DNA from: Roseomonas mucosa
GTDB taxonomy: Bacteria > Pseudomonadota > Alphaproteobacteria > Acetobacterales > Acetobacteraceae
DNA length: 64,000 nt
Assembly: GCA_945878375.1 (NCBI GenBank)
Contig: CAMDWG010000009.1
Location: 104,291 to 168,290, forward strand
Direction of reading: 5' to 3'
The position numbers and the translations under genes were made by a program. Below the pieces are notes generated by a model, which saw only the letters and a list, made by a program, of their open reading frames with translations, had not been told where the DNA came from and did not search any database. How positions within the stretch are numbered: position 1 is the stretch's first letter; every line of letters starts with the position of its first letter. Of the stretch, positions 47,208 through 58,796 are shown piece after piece.

Positions 47208-47552
47208 CTACAGGGCTTTCGCCCAGGCGTCCGGGGCGAAGCCCACCAGCAGCCGCCCGCCCGCATCCAGCACCGGCCGCTTCACCATCGATGGTTGCGC
47301 GAGCATCAGCGCGACCGCCTTCGCCGCATCGAGGCCCTGCTTCTGTTCTTCCGGCAGCTTGCGGAAGGTGGTCCCGGCGCGGTTCAGCAGCGCTTCCCAC
47401 CCCAGCAGCGCCACCCAGGCTTCCAGCATCGCCCGGTCGAGGCCCGCGGTCTTGTAGTCATGGAAGCGATACGCGACGCCTTGCGCGTCGAGCCAGGCGA
47501 AGGCTTTTCGCATCGTGTCGCAGGACTTGATGCCGTGGATGGTCACGCTCAT
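47208..47552 (-). CDS. ArsC/YffB-family thioredoxin-like protein
   Basis: The 114-residue product has a CxxxR-type motif (GIKSCDTMRKAFAWLD, Cys11) and the ArsC fold end PSMVKRPVLD. It is closest in pattern to YffB, whose substrate is not known, rather than to a true arsenate reductase. It starts 5 bp after the guaA stop, with GGGAG in the guaA end, so the two are co-transcribed. Confidence 0.85.
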   Translation of the reverse strand: MSVTIHGIKSCDTMRKAFAWLDAQGVAYRFHDYKTAGLDRAMLEAWVALLGWEALLNRAGTTFRKLPEEQKQGLDAAKAVALMLAQPSMVKRPVLDAGGRLLVGFAPDAWAKAL

Positions 47553-47557
47553 CGGCG

Positions 47558-49165
47558 TCACTCCCACTCGATCGTCCCCGGCGGCTTGCTGGTGATGTCG
47601 TAGGTCACGCGGTTGATGCCGCGGACCTCGTTCACGATGCGGCCCGCGACCCGGGTGAGGAATTCCATCGTGAAGGGATAGACATCCGCTGTCATGCCGT
47701 CGGTCGAGGTCACGGCGCGCAGCGCGCAGGCCTGGTCATAGGTGCGGCCATCGCCCATCACGCCCACCGTCCGCACCGGCAGCAGCACCGCGAAGGCCTG
47801 CCAGATCGCATCATACAGGCCGGCGTTGCGGATCTCCTCCAGGTAGATCGTGTCCACCTTCCGCAGCAGGTCCGCTTTCTCCCGCGTCACATCGCCGGGG
47901 ATGCGGATCGCAAGGCCGGGGCCGGGGAAGGGGTGGCGGCCGACGATCTCCTCGGGGATGCCGAGCTCGCGGCCCAGTGCGCGGACCTCGTCCTTGAACA
48001 GCTCCCGCAGTGGTTCCACCAGCTGCATCCGCATGCCTTCCGGCAGGCCGCCCACATTGTGGTGCGACTTGATGGTGACAGAAGGCCCGCCGGTGGCCGA
48101 CACGCTTTCGATCACATCCGGATAGAGCGTGCCCTGCGCCAGGAAGTCGGCGCCGCCGAGCTTGGTCTGCTCTTCCTCGAACACCTCGATGAACAGGCGC
48201 CCGATCGTCTTGCGCTTTACTTCCGGGTCCGTCACGCCGCTGAGCTGGCCGAGGAACAGGTCGGACGCGTCGCGGTGGATCAGCTTGATGTTGAAGCGGT
48301 CGCGGAAGGTCGCGACGACCTGCTCGCTCTCGCCCGCGCGCATCAGGCCGTGATCGACATAGATGCAGGTCAGCTGGTCGCCGATCGCCTCATGCAGCAG
48401 CACCGCGGCGACCGAGGAATCGACGCCGCCCGAAAGCCCGCAGACAACCCGGCCGCTGCCGACCTGGGCGCGAATTCGGGAAATCATCTCGGCGCGGAAG
48501 GCGCCCATGGTCCAGTCGCCGGCGCAGCCGCAGACCAGGTGGGTGAAGTTGCGCAGCAAGGCCGCGCCATGCGGGGTGTGGACCACCTCCGGGTGGAACA
48601 TCGTGCCGTAGTAGCGGCGGGCATCGTCGGCGATCAGCGCGAAGGGCGCGCCTTCCGAACTCGCCACCACCCGGAAGCCGGGGGGGAGTTCGGTGATGCG
48701 GTCGCCATGGCTCATCCACACCTGTTCGCGCGCGCCCTTCGCCCAGAGCCCCTGGGTCAGGGCGCAATCGCCGGTGACGTCGATGAAGGCGCGGCCGAAT
48801 TCGCGCGCATGCCCGCCTTCGACCTTCCCGCCCAGCTGGTGCGCGAGCGTCTGCTGGCCGTAGCAGATGCCGAGGATCGGCAGGCCCATCGCGAAGACGC
48901 AATCCGGCGCGCGGGGGCTTTCGCCTTCTGTCACCGAGGCCGGGCCGCCGGAGAAGATGATGCCCTTCGGCGCGAATTCGCGGATACGCGCCTCGGGGGC
49001 GGCGTTGAAGGGCCAGATCTCGCAATAGATGCCCGATTCCCGCACCCGGCGCGCAATGAGCTGCGTCACCTGGCTGCCGAAATCGAGGATGAGGATCCGC
49101 TCATGGCGGATGGCGGGGCCGGGGCCAGGGCTAGTGGCGGGGGTGGATGCGGCGGGCGGCGTCAT
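47558..49165 (-). CDS. guaA: GMP synthase (glutamine-hydrolysing)
   Basis: The 535-residue enzyme has an N-terminal glutaminase with the Cys in GICYGQQ (Cys101) and His in HPEVVHTP. The PP-loop SGGVDSS is near residue 243, and the C-terminal dimerisation domain is complete. It converts XMP to GMP, after GuaB in the same pathway, whose gene lies 3.7 kb upstream on the same strand. An 18-bp dyad lies about 140 bp upstream. Confidence 0.97.
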   Translation of the reverse strand: MTPPAASTPATSPGPGPAIRHERILILDFGSQVTQLIARRVRESGIYCEIWPFNAAPEARIREFAPKGIIFSGGPASVTEGESPRAPDCVFAMGLPILGICYGQQTLAHQLGGKVEGGHAREFGRAFIDVTGDCALTQGLWAKGAREQVWMSHGDRITELPPGFRVVASSEGAPFALIADDARRYYGTMFHPEVVHTPHGAALLRNFTHLVCGCAGDWTMGAFRAEMISRIRAQVGSGRVVCGLSGGVDSSVAAVLLHEAIGDQLTCIYVDHGLMRAGESEQVVATFRDRFNIKLIHRDASDLFLGQLSGVTDPEVKRKTIGRLFIEVFEEEQTKLGGADFLAQGTLYPDVIESVSATGGPSVTIKSHHNVGGLPEGMRMQLVEPLRELFKDEVRALGRELGIPEEIVGRHPFPGPGLAIRIPGDVTREKADLLRKVDTIYLEEIRNAGLYDAIWQAFAVLLPVRTVGVMGDGRTYDQACALRAVTSTDGMTADVYPFTMEFLTRVAGRIVNEVRGINRVTYDITSKPPGTIEWE

Positions 49166-49306
49166 GGCGGGCTATGACCACACCGCAGCCCCGGCGGCAA
49201 GCGCCGGGTGGCGGTGCGGCGGGCGGGGATGCGCGATTCGGACAAATAGGTCCCGGCCGCAAAGGTGGCGGGGTATGCGGCGGAAGGCCAGGAGGGGCGG
49301 GAGGTC

Positions 49307-49324
49307 ATAGGACATTGATCCTAT
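49307..49324. promoter_or_regulatory. AT-rich perfect dyad upstream of guaA
   Basis: ATAGGA-CATTGA-TCCTAT is a perfect 6-bp dyad in a GC-rich genome, between the GNAT and guaA genes. It may be a transcription factor site or part of a promoter. Confidence 0.35.
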
Positions 49325-49392
49325 AAATCACATCCGGCCCCCTCTGGTCCAGCCTTGCGTGCGATCGGGCGATGGGCGGGACCTCGCCCCCG

Positions 49393-49971
49393 CTACGCTT
49401 CCTTCACCGAGGCGGTCGCCGACATCAGGATATCGATCGGGTCCCAGAGATAGGCCGATTGCGCGACCGGCCGGCCCGCCACGCGGATCTCTTCCGTCAT
49501 CACGGGCTTGCCGCCGAGGTGGCGGTAGAACCAGTTGGCCGGGTTGCCGGACAGCACCCAGACCAGGGCCGATCCGCAGCCGATGGCGCGCAGATGCGCC
49601 GCCATTGCGCGCATCAGGCGCCGCCCCACCCCGCGCTCCCGGAAATCGTCGAGCACGTAGAGCGTCTCGACCTCCCCCTGGGCCAGCCCCTTGCGCCGGG
49701 CCTTGCCGCCCGATCCGAAGCCGATGATCGCCGCCTCCGGCCCGGTCGCGTCATCCGGCCGGTCCTGGCCGCCGGCGGTCGCGACGAACACCGCATGCCC
49801 ATCCCGGCGGTCGAGGATGGCGCGGTGGTAGAAGGCGGTCAGCCGTTCTTCCGACAGATGCGCCAGATAGGCCTCGTCCAGCAGGCCGGCATAGGCGCTG
49901 CGCCAGGCGGCCACATGGACCGCGGCGATGCCGGGGGCGTCATCCGCGCGGGCGCGGCGGACATTGATCAT
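49393..49971 (-). CDS. GNAT-family N-acetyltransferase
   Basis: The 192-residue product has acetyl-CoA motif A LYVLDDFRERGVGRRLM and the N-terminal AAWRSAYAGLLDEAYLAHLS typical of RimI-like GNATs. The substrate is unknown. Its ATG at 49971 overlaps the stop of the rRNA methylase (ATGA). Confidence 0.9.
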   Translation of the reverse strand: MINVRRARADDAPGIAAVHVAAWRSAYAGLLDEAYLAHLSEERLTAFYHRAILDRRDGHAVFVATAGGQDRPDDATGPEAAIIGFGSGGKARRKGLAQGEVETLYVLDDFRERGVGRRLMRAMAAHLRAIGCGSALVWVLSGNPANWFYRHLGGKPVMTEEIRVAGRPVAQSAYLWDPIDILMSATASVKEA

Positions 49972-51275
49972 GGTCGTCTCTCCAGCACCGCGGCGAAGAA
50001 GCCATCCGTGCCCTGGCGCGCGGGCGACAGCGCCAGATACGGACCCTCTCCCGGCGCCGCCGCACCAGGACAAACCTCCGCCCAGATCCCCAGGGCGGGT
50101 ACAACGACGAAATCAGGATGCCGCGCCAGGAAGCGCTCGATCTGCATTTCGTCCTCCTCCGGAAGGAGAGAGCAGGTAGCGTAGACCAATCTTCCGCCCG
50201 GACGCACCAATTCTGATGCGTCCTCCAAAATCGCGGCCTGCTTGGTCGTGAGTTCGGCCAGATCGTTCGCATTCGTGCGAATGCGCGCATCAGGATTGCG
50301 CCGCCAGGTGCCGCTGCCGGTGCAGGGCGCATCCACCAGCACCCGGTCGAAGCTCCGCCCGCGCCGCTTGCGCCATTTGTCGCCCGCCTGCAGCAGGTGC
50401 CGCTCGGCATTGTCCACGCCCGCGCGCCGAAGCCGCCGCCCCGCGCCATCGAGTCGCGTGGCCGAGACGTCGCAGGCCACGATATGGCCGCGATTGCCCA
50501 TGGTGGCCGCCAGCGCCAGCGTCTTGCCGGCCGCACCCGCGCAGTAATCGGCCACCCGCATGCCGGGCCGCGCATCGGTCAGCAGCGCGATCAACTGGCT
50601 GCCCTCGTCCTGCACCTCCACCAGCCCGTCCTTGAAGGCGGCGGTGGCGGAGACCGGCTGGCGGTCCGCGATCCGGAGGCCCCAGGGGGAGAAGGGCATC
50701 GGCTCCGCCACCAGCCCTTCCGCCGCAAGCGCCAGCCGCGCCGCCTCCCGCGTCGTGCGCAGCAGGTTGGCGCGCAGGTCGAGCGGCGCGGCCGTCTCCA
50801 TCGCGGCGGCTTCCGTGGCCAGCGAGTCCCCGAAGCGCGCCCGCAGCCCGGGCAGCGCCCAGCCCGGCAGGTTCAGCCGGACATCCTCCGGCATGGCGGG
50901 ATCGACCAGCGTGCGGCTGGCGAAGCGGCGGACCAGCTCGATCTCGGCGGGCGCCAGGGTCGGGGGGGCGAAGCGGTCGCCGGTGAAATGCCCGGCCAGC
51001 TTCGGCGCCGTCCAGCCTTCCGCCAGCAGCAGATGCACGACCATGAGCAGCCTGGCAGAGGCCGGCTGGCCGAGTTCCGCGAGGTGCCAACCGAGCCGCA
51101 TCCGCTGGCGGATCGCGCCCCAGGCCAGTTCCGACACCGCGCGCCGGTCGCCGCCGCCGATGTAGCGCCGGGCGCGGAAGAAGTCGTTCGCGATGGCGTC
51201 CGCCGGCCTCCGGGGCTCGGCCTCCACCGCGGCGAGGAGGTCCGCCGCCGCCGCGATGCGGGCCGCGGGCGTCAT
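49968..51275 (-). CDS. RsmB/NOP2-family RNA m5C methyltransferase
   Basis: The 435-residue product has an N-terminal NusB-like helical region and a C-terminal SAM domain: CAGAAGKTLALA (motif I), DAPCTGSGTWRRNPDAR with the releasing Cys, and YATCSLLPEED with the catalytic Cys. It is of the RsmB type that methylates 16S rRNA C967. It overlaps both neighbours by 4 bp, in a tight HAD-rsmB-GNAT run. Confidence 0.92.
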   Translation of the reverse strand: MTPAARIAAAADLLAAVEAEPRRPADAIANDFFRARRYIGGGDRRAVSELAWGAIRQRMRLGWHLAELGQPASARLLMVVHLLLAEGWTAPKLAGHFTGDRFAPPTLAPAEIELVRRFASRTLVDPAMPEDVRLNLPGWALPGLRARFGDSLATEAAAMETAAPLDLRANLLRTTREAARLALAAEGLVAEPMPFSPWGLRIADRQPVSATAAFKDGLVEVQDEGSQLIALLTDARPGMRVADYCAGAAGKTLALAATMGNRGHIVACDVSATRLDGAGRRLRRAGVDNAERHLLQAGDKWRKRRGRSFDRVLVDAPCTGSGTWRRNPDARIRTNANDLAELTTKQAAILEDASELVRPGGRLVYATCSLLPEEDEMQIERFLARHPDFVVVPALGIWAEVCPGAAAPGEGPYLALSPARQGTDGFFAAVLERRP

Positions 51276-51958
51276 GCGAGCAGCGCCGGCAGCTCCGACA
51301 GCGAGGCGATACGGCGCTCGGCGAGCGTAGCGAGGCCATATTCCTCCGGCTGCGGCGTGCGATTCAGCCAGAAGACCCGGAAGCCGAAGCGCGCCGCCCC
51401 GAACGCGTCCCAGGCATTGCCGGACACGAACGCGATCCGGTCCGGCGCGCAGCCGAACTGCGCCGGCGCGAGCTCATAGACCTGCCGATGCGGCTTGTAG
51501 AGCCGCCGCGTGTCGACCGAGAGCACCGCATCCAGCACCGGCGCCAGCCCGGCCTCCCGCACCGCCTCGGCCAGCATCGCCGGCGATCCGTTCGAGAGGA
51601 TTCCGATGCGTCGCCCCGCGCGCCGCAACCCGGACAGCACAGGCAGGGCGTCGGGGAAGGCATCGAGCCGACGATAGGCGGCCAGGAGATCCTCCCGCAA
51701 GGCTTCGTCCGTCAGGCCATGGGCCGCCAGCGTCACATCGAGAGCGCGGGCCGTGATCGCCGCGAAATCCTCATAGGCGCCGGTCGCCGACAGGATCCAG
51801 GAATATTCGAACTGCCGTTGCCGCCACATGGCGGAAACCGCGGCGGCGGCCGGTCCGAGCCGCGCCGCATGGCGCGTCACGGCGGCATGGACGTCGAGCA
51901 GGGTGCCGTAGGCGTCGAAGACGACCGCGGTTGGCGGGGGAACGGCGTCGGCTGGCAT
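51272..51958 (-). CDS. Haloacid dehalogenase, type II
   Basis: The 228-residue HAD hydrolase has the nucleophile VFDAYGTLLD (Asp14), motif II ILSNGSP, lysine motif KPHRQVY and motif IV SGNAWDAFGA, the latter two typical of L-2-haloacid dehalogenases. The true substrate may differ. It overlaps the methyltransferase start by 4 bp. Confidence 0.9.
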   Translation of the reverse strand: MPADAVPPPTAVVFDAYGTLLDVHAAVTRHAARLGPAAAAVSAMWRQRQFEYSWILSATGAYEDFAAITARALDVTLAAHGLTDEALREDLLAAYRRLDAFPDALPVLSGLRRAGRRIGILSNGSPAMLAEAVREAGLAPVLDAVLSVDTRRLYKPHRQVYELAPAQFGCAPDRIAFVSGNAWDAFGAARFGFRVFWLNRTPQPEEYGLATLAERRIASLSELPALLA

Positions 51959-52060
51959 GGGGGCGGGAGATCCTGAACACAGCGGAGCCTCGCCCCCTGG
52001 AAGGGAAAGCGCAAGCCGGCACGCCCCGCAGGCAAGGGCGCGCCTTCGGCCGGCCCCGTC

Positions 52061-52654
52061 TTAGGCGATCTGCGTGGTCTTCGGGGCCTTCGCGGCCGCA
52101 GCCGCCTTCGCATCCTCCTGCTCCTCGAAGGTCAGGACGTTCAGCTCCACGACGAAGAAGCAGAGGATCCAGAGGAAGGCATCGTAGAAGTCGAGCACGT
52201 CGCCCTCCAGGCCCCACAGAACCGCGATGACGCAGAGAGCGCCATAGAGGCTGATCTTGACGCCATTGCGGATGCGCCACTCGGTCTCGCCGAATTCGCC
52301 AGGCGCATGAATATCGTAGATGAGCGCGGCGGTCACGAGCACCCACAGCGACGCATTCGCCGAATCGAGCCACATGCCCTCGGTCACATACATATAGAGA
52401 GCGAAGAATATCAGGCCGTAGGCAAGGGCCTGGACGGTCCAGATGAAGATCTTTTCGGCGCGGTTGCCATAGGGCTTGTCGAGGGTGCTCGATTCATATT
52501 CGAAGACCGCCAGCAGCAGCAGCCAGCCGATGGAATCGAACGCTTCGAAAAACTCGGCGGTCGTGAAATAGAAATAGACGTTGATGACCAGCAATATGTA
52601 AATCGACCATTTGAAGGCCAAGAACCGCAGCTTCGGCCTGCCGAGTATATCCAT
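52061..52654 (-). CDS. Conserved membrane protein of unknown function
   Basis: The 197-residue product has about six hydrophobic helices with aromatic-rich stretches (WSIYILLVINVYFYF; GLIFFALYMYV) and a charged C-terminal tail EEQEDAKAAAAAKAPK. No substrate-binding motif is seen. The gene is noticeably less GC-rich than its neighbours. The 211 bp between it and guaB contain no gene. Confidence 0.8.
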   Translation of the reverse strand: MDILGRPKLRFLAFKWSIYILLVINVYFYFTTAEFFEAFDSIGWLLLLAVFEYESSTLDKPYGNRAEKIFIWTVQALAYGLIFFALYMYVTEGMWLDSANASLWVLVTAALIYDIHAPGEFGETEWRIRNGVKISLYGALCVIAVLWGLEGDVLDFYDAFLWILCFFVVELNVLTFEEQEDAKAAAAAKAPKTTQIA

Positions 52655-52865
52655 CTCCGCCCCCTATCCGAGCGGAGCCTCGGTTCCACAGAAATAACGC
52701 AAGCGCAATCACAATTCCGTGACACGCGATCTGGACGGCGTGGGGGCGCCCTGCCCGGGGGATAGCCCGCGCAGCGGCGCTTGTCCCGGGGCGGTTGCCG
52801 ATCCGCCGGGTGCGGGGCGGGTGCGGGGGGGGGGCGGGGCGCCGCGCGGCCGAGGCGGCCCGCGA

Positions 52866-54413
<1,548 letters not shown>

Positions 54414-54508
54414 CTACACCCGATCGGCGCGCCCCGTCCAGGGCAGAGGCCCGAACTGGCCCGTGAAGAGGCGATGACGGGGCGGCATGGCCGCCGCGGG
54501 GCGCGCGG

Positions 54509-55186
54509 CTATCCCCGGAACCCGGTCGCCACGACATACAGCTCCGCGCTGTCCTTGCGGCTGGCGGGTGGCTTGGCGTGGCGCACCTGGGCGAAGCGGG
54601 CCTTCAGCGTGTCCAGGAACGCCTTCTCCGACCCGCCCTGGAACACCTTCGCCGCGAAGGCGCCACCAGGGGCCAGCACGCGCAGCGCGAAATCCAGCGC
54701 GAGTTCGGCGAGGCCCATGATCCGCAGGTGGTCGGTTGCCGCATGGCCGGTGGTGTTCGGCGCCATGTCCGACAGAACGAGGTCCGCCCGGCCGCCCAGC
54801 GCGTCCTCGACCTGCTTCTCGGCGGCCTGGTCCTGGAAATCGCCCTGGAAGATCGTCGCACCCGGCACCGGATCGACCGGCAGCAGGTCGAGCCCCACCA
54901 CGCGGCCGCGTTCGCCGACCGCCTTCAGCGCCACCTGGATCCAGCCCCCCGGCGCGCAGCCGAGATCGACCACCCGCGCGCCCGGCTTCAGCAGGCGGAA
55001 CTTCTCATCCAGCTCCACCAGCTTGAAGGCGGCGCGGGACCGGTAGCCGGCGGCCTTGGCGGCGGCGACATAGGGGTCGTTCAACTGCCTCTCGAGCCAG
55101 CGCTTGCTCTGCGGGCTGCGCTTGGTGGAGGGGCGCAGCCGGGTGAAGAGCTGGCGCCCGCCGCCGGTGGTGGGGGATTTCGTCAT
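54509..55186 (-). CDS. rlmE: 23S rRNA 2'-O-methyltransferase RlmE
   Basis: The 225-residue FtsJ-type enzyme methylates U2552 of 23S rRNA. The SAM motif DLGCAPGGW follows the catalytic-Lys region AAFKLVELDEKF, and SDMAPNTTG plus AKVFQGG complete the K-D-K-E set. It lies 20 bp after the ppx/gppA gene in the same direction. Confidence 0.95.
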   Translation of the reverse strand: MTKSPTTGGGRQLFTRLRPSTKRSPQSKRWLERQLNDPYVAAAKAAGYRSRAAFKLVELDEKFRLLKPGARVVDLGCAPGGWIQVALKAVGERGRVVGLDLLPVDPVPGATIFQGDFQDQAAEKQVEDALGGRADLVLSDMAPNTTGHAATDHLRIMGLAELALDFALRVLAPGGAFAAKVFQGGSEKAFLDTLKARFAQVRHAKPPASRKDSAELYVVATGFRG

Positions 55187-55206
55187 GCGGGGGGGTGTAT
55201 CGGCCC

Positions 55207-56301
55207 TCAGCCGCCCCCTTGCCAGCCCGCCGCGCGCGGGTCCGGGCGGCGCGGCGCTGCGCGGTCGCCGCGGATCAGGCGCAGCAGCAGCCCTTCCCGC
55301 AGGCCGCGATCGGCGACCGTCAGGCTCGGCACCGGCCAGATGCGGCGGATGGCGGCGTAGACGGCGCAGCCGGGCAGCACGAAATCCACCCGCTCCGGCC
55401 CGACGCAGGGATGCGCCGCCAGCCCGTCCCGCCCGAGCGCAAACAGGTCGCCGAGCGCCCTGTCGGCCTGTGTCGACTCCAGCGTGCAGCCATCGACCAG
55501 CGGCCTGCGGTAGCGCGGCAGCGAGAGCGCCACCCCCGCCAGCGTGGTGACGGTGCCGGAGGTACCCATCAGCCGCACCCCGCCCGCCCGGATCTCCTGC
55601 CCGATGCGGTGGATGGCATCGAAGCCGGCGAGGCGTTCGGCCACTTCGTCGACCACCGCGTGGAAGCCCGCTTCGGTGAAGCAGGACGGCCCGCCGCGCT
55701 CCGACAGCGTGACCACGCCCACGGGGACGGAGATGTAGCCGATCAGCTCCGGCGCGCCGGTCTGGGCGTGGATGCGGATCCAGGCGATCTCGGTGGAGCC
55801 GCCGCCGATGTCGAACAGCAGCGCGCGGCGGTCGCCCGGCTCGAAGAGCGGGGCGCAGGAGTCCATCGCGAGTTCCGCTTCCTCCCGTGCCGAGATCGTC
55901 CGAAGGCGCAAGCCTGTCTCAGCCTCGACCCGGGCGAGGAAGGCGGGGCCGTTCCGGGCGCGGCGGCAGGCTTCCGTCGCCACCGCGTGGAAGCCGCGCA
56001 CGGGGCGGCGGGCGAGCTTCTCGGCGCAGGCGTGCAGCGCGGCCATCGCCCGGTCCATCGCGGCGTCCGACAGAAGGCCGGTGGAGACGAGCCCTTCGCC
56101 GAGGCGGACGATGCGGCTGAAGCTGTCCACCACCCGGAAACCGCCCGGCGCGGGGCTGGCCATCAGCAGCCGGCAATTATTGGTGCCGAGGTCGAGCGCC
56201 GCATAGCTCGGGCCAGCCGGCATCGCACGGCGCTGGGCCGTGTCGGTCAGCCGCGCTGCGGCGCAGGGCTCGGAAGGGGGAAGGGCGTCGTCTGGCATCA
56301 C
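55207..56301 (-). CDS. Exopolyphosphatase/pppGpp phosphatase family
   Basis: The 364-residue protein has the actin-like ATPase motifs ALDLGTNNCRLL and FDIGGGSTEIAW. It is shorter than E. coli Ppx and lacks the C-terminal HD-like domain, as in the alphaproteobacterial short form. Substrates are polyphosphate or pppGpp. It is followed 20 bp later by rlmE. Two ATGs (56301, 56298) begin the frame. Confidence 0.9.
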   Translation of the reverse strand: MMPDDALPPSEPCAAARLTDTAQRRAMPAGPSYAALDLGTNNCRLLMASPAPGGFRVVDSFSRIVRLGEGLVSTGLLSDAAMDRAMAALHACAEKLARRPVRGFHAVATEACRRARNGPAFLARVEAETGLRLRTISAREEAELAMDSCAPLFEPGDRRALLFDIGGGSTEIAWIRIHAQTGAPELIGYISVPVGVVTLSERGGPSCFTEAGFHAVVDEVAERLAGFDAIHRIGQEIRAGGVRLMGTSGTVTTLAGVALSLPRYRRPLVDGCTLESTQADRALGDLFALGRDGLAAHPCVGPERVDFVLPGCAVYAAIRRIWPVPSLTVADRGLREGLLLRLIRGDRAAPRRPDPRAAGWQGGG

Positions 56302-56468
56302 ACACGGGAGGAAGCCTCCGGACGGAGGCGAAAGATCATGATCCGGTCATGTAGCCCCTGGGGCAAGGCATTTCCACGCAGGCCGGTGCGCGGGGGGATG
56401 TTGCCCACCCCAGAGGGCTGTGGTAACCCCCGCGCCCTGCGCAGGACAGCGGCGCATCCACCGGTTGG

Positions 56469-56542
56469 TGGGGGATAGTTTAACGGTAGAACTCCCGACT
56501 CTGACTCGGGCAGTCTTGGTTCGAATCCAGGTCCCCCAGCCA
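56469..56542 (+). tRNA. tRNA-Gln (anticodon CTG)
   Basis: The acceptor arms TGGGGGA (56469-56475) and TCCCCCA (56532-56538) pair fully. The anticodon arm CCCGA-CTCTGAC-TCGGG gives CTG, reading CAG. The T arm contains GGTTCGAATCC, discriminator G and an encoded CCA at 56540-56542. No integrase or island follows. Confidence 0.95.
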
Positions 56543-56625
56543 CGCCTCTCCCGCCAGCCCAGCCGACACGAGCAACCCGCCGCGGGGACCGGATCGACCC
56601 AAGCCGCCCAAGCGGCCGTGGTCCT

Positions 56626-57357
56626 TCAGGCCCAGGCGGGCAGGTCGAGCCAGGCCAGGTGGCCGCCCTTGCCGGCCCCGCAATCGAGAAACACGCAGCG
56701 CCCGCCAAGCAGCCCGTCCGCCGTCACCGGCCGCCCATCGGTCGATCGGCGGTCGTGGCCAACCACCACCAGCATGTCGCGCGGGATGCGGTCCACCCAG
56801 TCATGCACGCGGTCGGGGAAGCCGTCGGCGCGCATCCGCCCCGTGACCTGGCCGAAGATGGCCCGCGTCACCAGGCCATGGGCCTTGGCCGCGCCCGCCC
56901 CCGGCGGCGGCGGCGCATGCAGCATGCCGGGATGGAAGCCGCCATGCGCGAAGACCCTGCCGCCATCGCGGATCCAGGCCGGCGCGCGAGCGATCTCGGC
57001 GATCGCGCGGGCCTTCAGCGCTGGTCCGTCCGGCGCGGCATCGAGCTGCGCGAGGGTGCGGCCGAGCCCCTCTGGCTGCACCCGCACCGCTTCCCCCGCC
57101 AGGGCGCGGCGCAGCTTGTGGTCGTGGTTGCCCAGCAGGAACAGGCCCTGGCCAGCATCGATCAGCGCGAACATCCGCCGCAGCACCTCGGGGCTGTCCG
57201 GCCCATGGTCGGTCAGGTCGCCAAGCTGGAGCACGAACATATCCGCCGCCAGCGCGCCCTCGATCGCGGCGATGAACTGCGCGGCCTCGCCATGCACATC
57301 GGCCACCACCCGAAGCCCCGCGAAGCCGCGCCAGAGATGGGAGGGCGGCGGGCTCAT
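56626..57357 (-). CDS. Metallophosphoesterase (PrpA/ApaH-like)
   Basis: The 243-residue product has calcineurin-type metal motifs VVADVHGE, LQLGDLTDHGPDS and LLGNHDHKL, with later HGG and GHDRR. It could be a serine/threonine phosphatase or a dinucleotide polyphosphatase. The start at 57357 overlaps the photolyase stop (ATGA). Confidence 0.9.
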   Translation of the reverse strand: MSPPPSHLWRGFAGLRVVADVHGEAAQFIAAIEGALAADMFVLQLGDLTDHGPDSPEVLRRMFALIDAGQGLFLLGNHDHKLRRALAGEAVRVQPEGLGRTLAQLDAAPDGPALKARAIAEIARAPAWIRDGGRVFAHGGFHPGMLHAPPPPGAGAAKAHGLVTRAIFGQVTGRMRADGFPDRVHDWVDRIPRDMLVVVGHDRRSTDGRPVTADGLLGGRCVFLDCGAGKGGHLAWLDLPAWA

Positions 57358-58796
57358 GCCGCGTCGGGTCGTCGCAGCGCGGCGAAGGCCGCCAGCGCCC
57401 GCGCGCGGCCCTCGGCCGGGTCCACCACCGGGCGCGGATAGCTGGCACCGAGCCTGACGCCGCAGGAGGCGAGCAGCATGGGCGGCGCGTCCCACGGCTT
57501 GTGGATGAAGGCTGCCGGCAGCTTCGCCAATTCGGGCACGAAGCGGCGCACATAGGCGCCCTCGGGGTCGAATTTCTCGCCTTGCAGCACCGGGTTGAAG
57601 ACGCGGAAATAGGGCGCGGCATCCGTCCCGCACCCCGCCACCCATTGCCAGGACGCGCTGTTGGAGGCGAGGTCGGCATCCACCAGCGTGTCCCAGAACC
57701 ACGCCGCGCCCGCCTGCCAGGGCTGGAGCAGATGCTTCACCAGCAGGCTGCCCGCGACCATCCGCACCCGGTTGTGCATCCACCCGGTTTGCCAGAGCTG
57801 GCGCATCCCCGCATCGACGATCGGATAGCCCGTGCGCCCCTGCTGCCAGGCGCGGAGCAGGGCAGCGTCCTCCGCCCAGGGGAAGGCGTCGAATTCGGCG
57901 CGCAGGTTGCGCGCCGGCATCTCCGGCCGATGCCAGAGCAGGTGATAGGCGAATTCGCGCCAGAGGATCTCCTTCAGGAAGGTCTCGACGCCCGGCCCCC
58001 GCGCCGCCGCGCGGGCCGCGTGCCAGACCTGCCGGGCCGAGACCTCGCCCCAGCGGAGATGCGGCGACAGGCCAGAGGACCCCTCGATCCCCGGCAGGTT
58101 GCGCTGGGCATCATAGGCCGCGAGCGGCCCGGCGGCGAAGCGCGCGAGCCGCGCGGCGGCGCCGGCTTCCCCCGGCTGCCACAGCGCATCGAAGCCCGCC
58201 GCCCAGTCGGGCTCGCCCTTGCTGGGGTGAAGGCCGAGATCGTCCAGGCTCTCGCCGCCCGCGGGCAGGGTGGCGCCGGGGATGGCGGCCGGGGCGGGCA
58301 GCGCCGGGGGCGGATCGCCGGCGGCCAGCAGCGCCTTGGCGAAAGGCGTGTAGACCGCATAGGGCTTGCCGCTGCCGGAGGCGACGCCATGCGGTTCGCG
58401 CAGCAGCACCGTGGTGTGCAGGGTCAGCGCGCGGCCCGACGCCTCCAGCGCCTCATGCACCCGGCGGGTCTGGGCGCGGGCCCAGGGCTCGACGGCCCGG
58501 CCGGCATGGACCGCCGCCGCGTCGGTCGCCGCCGCCAGGGCAGGGATCACCGTCTCCGCCCGCCCGCGCGCCAGCAGCAGCGGCGCGCCGCGCGCGGCGA
58601 GATCGGCGCCGAGCGCGGCGAGGCTCCGCTTCAGCCACCAGCGGGCGGCGCCGCCCGGTGCATGGTCGCCCGCCGCCTCCGGGTCCCAGACGAAGACAGG
58701 CAGAACGCGCGCCCCGGTGGCGAGCGCGGCGGCGAGGGCGGGGTGGTCGGCCAGGCGGAGGTCGTGGCGGAACCAGATCAGGACAGTCTTGGGCAT
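57354..58796 (-). CDS. phr: Deoxyribodipyrimidine photolyase (class I CPD)
   Basis: The 480-residue flavoprotein repairs UV pyrimidine dimers. The N-terminal antenna domain starts VLIWFRHDLRLADH. The FAD region carries EILWREFAYHLLWHRPEM, RTGYPIVDAGMRQLWQTGW and DADLASNSASWQWVAG with the Trp electron-transfer chain. The start at 58796 is conserved. It is coupled to the phosphoesterase gene. Confidence 0.95.
   Translation of the reverse strand: MPKTVLIWFRHDLRLADHPALAAALATGARVLPVFVWDPEAAGDHAPGGAARWWLKRSLAALGADLAARGAPLLLARGRAETVIPALAAATDAAAVHAGRAVEPWARAQTRRVHEALEASGRALTLHTTVLLREPHGVASGSGKPYAVYTPFAKALLAAGDPPPALPAPAAIPGATLPAGGESLDDLGLHPSKGEPDWAAGFDALWQPGEAGAAARLARFAAGPLAAYDAQRNLPGIEGSSGLSPHLRWGEVSARQVWHAARAAARGPGVETFLKEILWREFAYHLLWHRPEMPARNLRAEFDAFPWAEDAALLRAWQQGRTGYPIVDAGMRQLWQTGWMHNRVRMVAGSLLVKHLLQPWQAGAAWFWDTLVDADLASNSASWQWVAGCGTDAAPYFRVFNPVLQGEKFDPEGAYVRRFVPELAKLPAAFIHKPWDAPPMLLASCGVRLGASYPRPVVDPAEGRARALAAFAALRRPDAA

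Noticed and set aside
56469..56626. tRNA-Gln as the attachment site of an integrated element
   Set aside because: No integrase, no repeated tRNA end and ordinary core genes on both sides.
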